A DNA stretch of 8,542 nt. Origin: an uncultured Asticcacaulis sp. GTDB lineage: Bacteria; Pseudomonadota; Alphaproteobacteria; Caulobacterales; Caulobacteraceae. A model generated the notes under the pieces. It searched no databases and was not told where the DNA came from. It saw nothing but the letters and a program-made list of their open reading frames with translations. The position numbers were made by a program, and so were the translations under genes. Location of the stretch: NCBI GenBank assembly GCA_946482045.1, contig CAMLPZ010000182.1:1-8542 (forward strand), written 5' to 3'. Positions 6,402-8,542 of the stretch are shown piece after piece. Each line of letters begins with the position of its first letter. The stretch's first letter is position 1.

Positions 6402-7100
6402 TCAGTAAACGATGACCCAGCTGTCGCTGCTGGAATATTCATTGAGCTTGCCCCAGCACAGCAGGCCAGGCCGCTCGGCGCTGCTGTTGGGTTTGTCGAG
6501 GCGGTAGGTGAGCTGCTTGCAACGGAAGCCTTCGACCGGATTTTCACTCACCACGGTCAGAGTGCCGTTCGACGCCTTGCCCTTCCAGGTCAGGCGCTCG
6601 CCGACCCGCAGGTTGCCGAGCTTCTTCGCCCAGCCGTTATATTCGCCGGCCAGTTCGCCGTTGAAGAAGATCTGCGTCCAGCTGTCGTAGCTGTAGCCGC
6701 CTTCGCAGTCGCTGCAGCGCACCTTGCCGAATTCGTCGAAAGCGTCCTTCTTTGCCTTGATCTCGGCGCCAACGTTGATGGTGCCGGGATAGATGCCGGG
6801 CGGCGGGGCTTTCTTGGCCTTGATGGCCGGTGCGGCTGCCGGCGCCGGCGAAGGGGGAGCGGCCGTGTTCGTGGCGCGGGGCTTGGGCTTAAGGACCTGG
6901 CCGGCCTGCGGATCATCCGAAGTTTCCCGGTTCTTGGTCCCGCCGTCAGACGATGAGCCGCCGCCGCTCATGACGGTGTCGGCGGCTTTCTGCGCCATCT
7001 TTTCAGCCGCCTGCCGCGCCATCCGTTCCAGAAAGGATTCGGCAAGGACGGGCGTGGCCACTGCGCCGAGGCACAGGGCGAGGGTGAGGGTGCGAAGCAT
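6402..7100 (-). CDS. Hypothetical exported cysteine-containing protein (232 aa)
   Basis: Residues 1-20 are a classical signal peptide (Leu/Ala core, cleavage PVLA before Glu-Ser). Next come an amphipathic, Ala/Lys/Glu-rich helix (about 21-44), a Gly/Ser-rich patch (46-54), a Pro/Ala/Lys-rich low-complexity region (about 70-102) and a compact C-terminal domain (about 104-232). That domain has four cysteines: a C-x-x-C pair at 129/132 (CSDC), Cys194 and Cys215. The spaced Cys194-Cys215 pair followed by a Ser-x-Trp end faintly recalls the C-terminal domain of rickettsial 17-kDa-type surface antigens, but I would not assign it there without a profile search. The ATG has AGGAA (7108-7112) 7 bases ahead. 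It lies 32 bases after the 421-aa gene and 11 before the 431-aa gene, within the same leftward transcription unit. Confidence 0.8.
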   Translation of the reverse strand: MLRTLTLALCLGAVATPVLAESFLERMARQAAEKMAQKAADTVMSGGGSSSDGGTKNRETSDDPQAGQVLKPKPRATNTAAPPSPAPAAAPAIKAKKAPPPGIYPGTINVGAEIKAKKDAFDEFGKVRCSDCEGGYSYDSWTQIFFNGELAGEYNGWAKKLGNLRVGERLTWKGKASNGTLTVVSENPVEGFRCKQLTYRLDKPNSSAERPGLLCWGKLNEYSSSDSWVIVY

Positions 7101-7132
7101 GATTAAATTCCTGAAATGCGGAAATGATTAGG

Positions 7133-8398
7133 TCAGAAGGCAAATTCGGCCTTGTGATCGCCTTCCATCACCATGATGCTGGTGAGGGTAACGCCGCGGT
7201 GGCGATCAAAGATGTACTTGGCCTTGATCTCCTTCCCCGGCAGGACGACGGGCGGCGGCGAGCCGAACAGCTGCGCCGGTCCCGGCAAGGCGCGCAGGCC
7301 CTGGCCGCTGCGCTGGGTCAAGCCGTCACTCGTTTCGAGATAGACCCAGACATCCTCGGTTTGCAGTAGGTTCTGCGTGCCGGCGTTGCGCAGGGTGACA
7401 TAGACGTGGGTCAGGCGGTCGTCGCGCGGGTTTTCGACCTTGTCGATGCGCACATCCCACTTCCCCAGGGGTTCGAAACCGTCGGCGGCGGGTTCGGGCT
7501 GTGGCACGGTCGGCGCAGGTGTTTGGGGAACCGGCCGCGGCTCAGGGGGCGCCGGCGGCTGCGGTACGGGTGTCGGCGCCGGCAATGTCTCCGGTTCCGC
7601 TGTCTCGCCCGTAGGTCTGGGCATTGCGCCGGAGCGTTCGCCGCGCCAGGCGCCATAGCGCGGATCGCCCGAAAGCGTTCCTCCAAAGCTGCGCTTGCCG
7701 GGCAGCAGGGTCATGCGCGCTTCACCGCCGCCCTGGGTATCGCCAACCGCCTGCCAGAAGCCAACCAGCGTGTCGCCGTCGGTCTCGTACCGGTCGGTGG
7801 CGCCTCGGAACAGGACTTCACGCCGGGTTTCCATCAAGCCGCTCGCTGCTGGGACGCGGAAGGTGCCCATCAACCGGCCCTGTTCCATGAAGAGTTTCAA
7901 GACGCCATCCTGGACGGTCCATTCGCCCAGCCAGTCCTTGTATTTGTCGGGAATAGCCGTTTCGCCGCCGGTTACTGGCCTCAGGGTGGAAGTGAAATTG
8001 CGGCCTGTCGGCAAGCCTTCCACGACCACCCGGTCATTGACAAAGCTGACCTTCCAGCGGCCGCCCTGCCAGCGGTCATTATACGCGCCGACATCGTCCC
8101 ATTCGCCCTCCATCGCGGTTTTGGCCGCATTGGGAATGAGGCGCGCGTTTAGCCAGCGCTTGGTTCCGTCCCCCTTGGGTAGGTACGCGTCGGCATAGAT
8201 TACGCCGCCGGACACGACACGGAAAGTGACGCTGACCGATTCGTTCTCCCAGGTACCGGGCAGGCGTACGGCGGTCCAGGTCAGTTCGACGCCAGCATCC
8301 TGGCCGTAGACGCGGCCAAGACCGCCAACCTGGGCGTGACTGGCGGCTGGGGTAAGGGCTGTAAGGGCAGCGGTGAGGTAAAGAGCTGGGACGCGCAT
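7133..8398 (-). CDS. Exported modular protein, paralogue of the 431-aa protein (421 aa)
   Basis: It shares its layout with the 431-aa protein: signal peptide (1-22, ending ASHA), two tandem beta-rich modules (about 38-150 and 153-255), a Pro/Ala/Glu-rich linker (about 257-306) and a C-terminal domain (about 309-421). Module repeats show as MEGEW (96-100) and LVGFW (211-215) with WLGEW (156-160) opening module 2. The C-terminal domain aligns well with its paralogue: GKWDVRIDKV here against NKFDVRLDKV there, then HVYVTLRNA against HVFVTIKNA, PAQLF against PAALF, and an AEFAF end. The mature protein has no cysteine. I start at ATG 8396-8398 because it gives a clean signal peptide; an upstream in-frame TTG at 8473 would add a Cys-rich non-signal leader. 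No good Shine-Dalgarno precedes the ATG, so translation may depend on the upstream gene or be weak. Function is unknown. Confidence 0.82.
   Translation of the reverse strand: MRVPALYLTAALTALTPAASHAQVGGLGRVYGQDAGVELTWTAVRLPGTWENESVSVTFRVVSGGVIYADAYLPKGDGTKRWLNARLIPNAAKTAMEGEWDDVGAYNDRWQGGRWKVSFVNDRVVVEGLPTGRNFTSTLRPVTGGETAIPDKYKDWLGEWTVQDGVLKLFMEQGRLMGTFRVPAASGLMETRREVLFRGATDRYETDGDTLVGFWQAVGDTQGGGEARMTLLPGKRSFGGTLSGDPRYGAWRGERSGAMPRPTGETAEPETLPAPTPVPQPPAPPEPRPVPQTPAPTVPQPEPAADGFEPLGKWDVRIDKVENPRDDRLTHVYVTLRNAGTQNLLQTEDVWVYLETSDGLTQRSGQGLRALPGPAQLFGSPPPVVLPGKEIKAKYIFDRHRGVTLTSIMVMEGDHKAEFAF
7481..7630 (-). repeat. Pro/Ala/Glu-rich low-complexity coding region
   Basis: This stretch encodes the linker of the 421-aa exported protein, dominated by PAP, PQP, PEP and PVPQ motifs. 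It occupies the same architectural position as the PQ/PE repeat in the 431-aa paralogue but differs in composition, so length and content of the spacer seem to drift while the flanking domains are kept. Confidence 0.65.
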
Positions 8399-8445
8399 GG
8401 GGCTGACGTGTGTGAAATTGTTGATGAGGCAGGAATAGTCGGGTG

Positions 8446-8498
8446 CGCCGTCACACGTGCATCGAGGGTCCAAGGACTTTGCAACAGTTGTGACGGCG
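8446..8498. repeat. 10-base perfect inverted repeat between two paralogous genes
   Basis: CGCCGTCACA (8446-8455) is the exact reverse complement of TGTGACGGCG (8489-8498), separated by 33 bases. A small GTCC/GGAC palindrome lies inside (8467-8477 area). The element starts 8 bases after the stop of the upstream gene (minus-strand sense) and ends about 47 bases before the 421-aa gene start. No T run follows on either strand, so it is not a standard intrinsic terminator. It could be an mRNA stem-loop (processing or attenuation) or paired regulator half-sites. Confidence 0.45.
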
Positions 8499-8506
8499 GC
8501 TTCGCT

Positions 8507-8542
8507 TCAGAAAGCGAACTCCGCCCGGTACTCGCCTTCGGT
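8507..8542 (-). CDS. Partial gene: C-terminus of a third paralogous exported protein
   Basis: Only the last 11 codons and the TGA stop (8507-8509) are inside the window; the rest runs off the right edge. The readable end, TEGEYRAEFAF, closely matches the last residues of the 421-aa neighbour (MEGDHKAEFAF) and resembles the 431-aa protein's SEGGKSLEF. This suggests that the upstream gene carries the same C-terminal domain and that the family is arranged in tandem. Eleven residues are little evidence, but the match is continuous, in frame and ends at the same place. Confidence 0.6.
   Translation of the reverse strand, partial: TEGEYRAEFAF

Noticed and set aside
5792..6547. 251-aa minus-strand frame overlapping the 431-aa and 232-aa genes
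   Set aside because: It is highly Arg-rich in its second half and overlaps two genes with proper signal peptides and tight operon spacing.
7406..8152. 248-aa plus-strand open frame opposite the 421-aa gene
   Set aside because: It has no motif and no Shine-Dalgarno, is Arg/Gly-rich, and the opposite strand holds a paralogue supported by homology within the window.
8399..8473. TTG-initiated extension of the 421-aa protein
   Set aside because: It would bury the signal peptide behind 25 Cys-containing residues and would run through the inverted repeat; the internal ATG gives a normal exported protein.

Overview
The window looks like chromosome from a moderately GC-rich alphaproteobacterium. The Caulobacteraceae (Asticcacaulis/Caulobacter-like) are a plausible guess, based on base composition, gene style and a GCTANAWC-like -10 element in front of the first gene. 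No rRNA or other taxonomic marker is present, so this placement is inference. The window has two unrelated halves that converge near position 4260-4310.

Left half (1-4287, plus strand): a compact four-gene operon for amino-sugar (N-acetylgalactosamine/galactosamine) catabolism. A short AT-rich leader carries an inverted repeat and TTTC-type motifs (possible operator), a possible promoter and a strong Shine-Dalgarno. The genes are a GatZ/KbaZ-family protein (107-1417), an AgaS-type SIS-domain deaminase/isomerase (1410-2591), a BadF/BcrA-type sugar kinase that is probably an N-acetylgalactosamine/N-acetylglucosamine kinase (2595-3554), and a beta-phosphoglucomutase-like HAD hydrolase (3547-4209). 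They overlap by 8 bases or lie 3 bases apart, so they are probably translationally coupled. A G+C-rich hairpin with a short T run closes the operon. The inferred route is kinase -> GalNAc-6-P -> (deacetylase AgaA, not in the window) -> GalN-6-P -> AgaS -> tagatose-6-P. Neither a tagatose-6-P kinase nor the catalytic aldolase subunit KbaY/GatY is visible. The GatZ/KbaZ protein may therefore work as a tagatose-6-P 4-epimerase giving fructose-6-P, an activity known for some members of this family, rather than as an aldolase helper.

Right half (4308-8542, minus strand): a run of small, closely spaced genes for exported proteins of unknown function, all read leftwards. From upstream to downstream they are: the last 11 codons of a gene running off the window edge; a 421-aa protein; a 232-aa cysteine-containing protein; a 431-aa protein; a short ORF whose signal peptide and C-terminus lie in different frames (apparent frameshift); and a 180-aa protein. 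The 421-aa and 431-aa proteins share one architecture: signal peptide, two tandem beta-rich 'G-x-W' modules, a Pro/Gln/Glu/Ala-rich linker and a C-terminal beta domain. The truncated gene at the edge ends in the same way, which suggests a tandemly amplified family. I recognise no named family for these proteins. They are the least-described part of the window.

No tRNA, rRNA, CRISPR array, insertion sequence or phage gene was seen.
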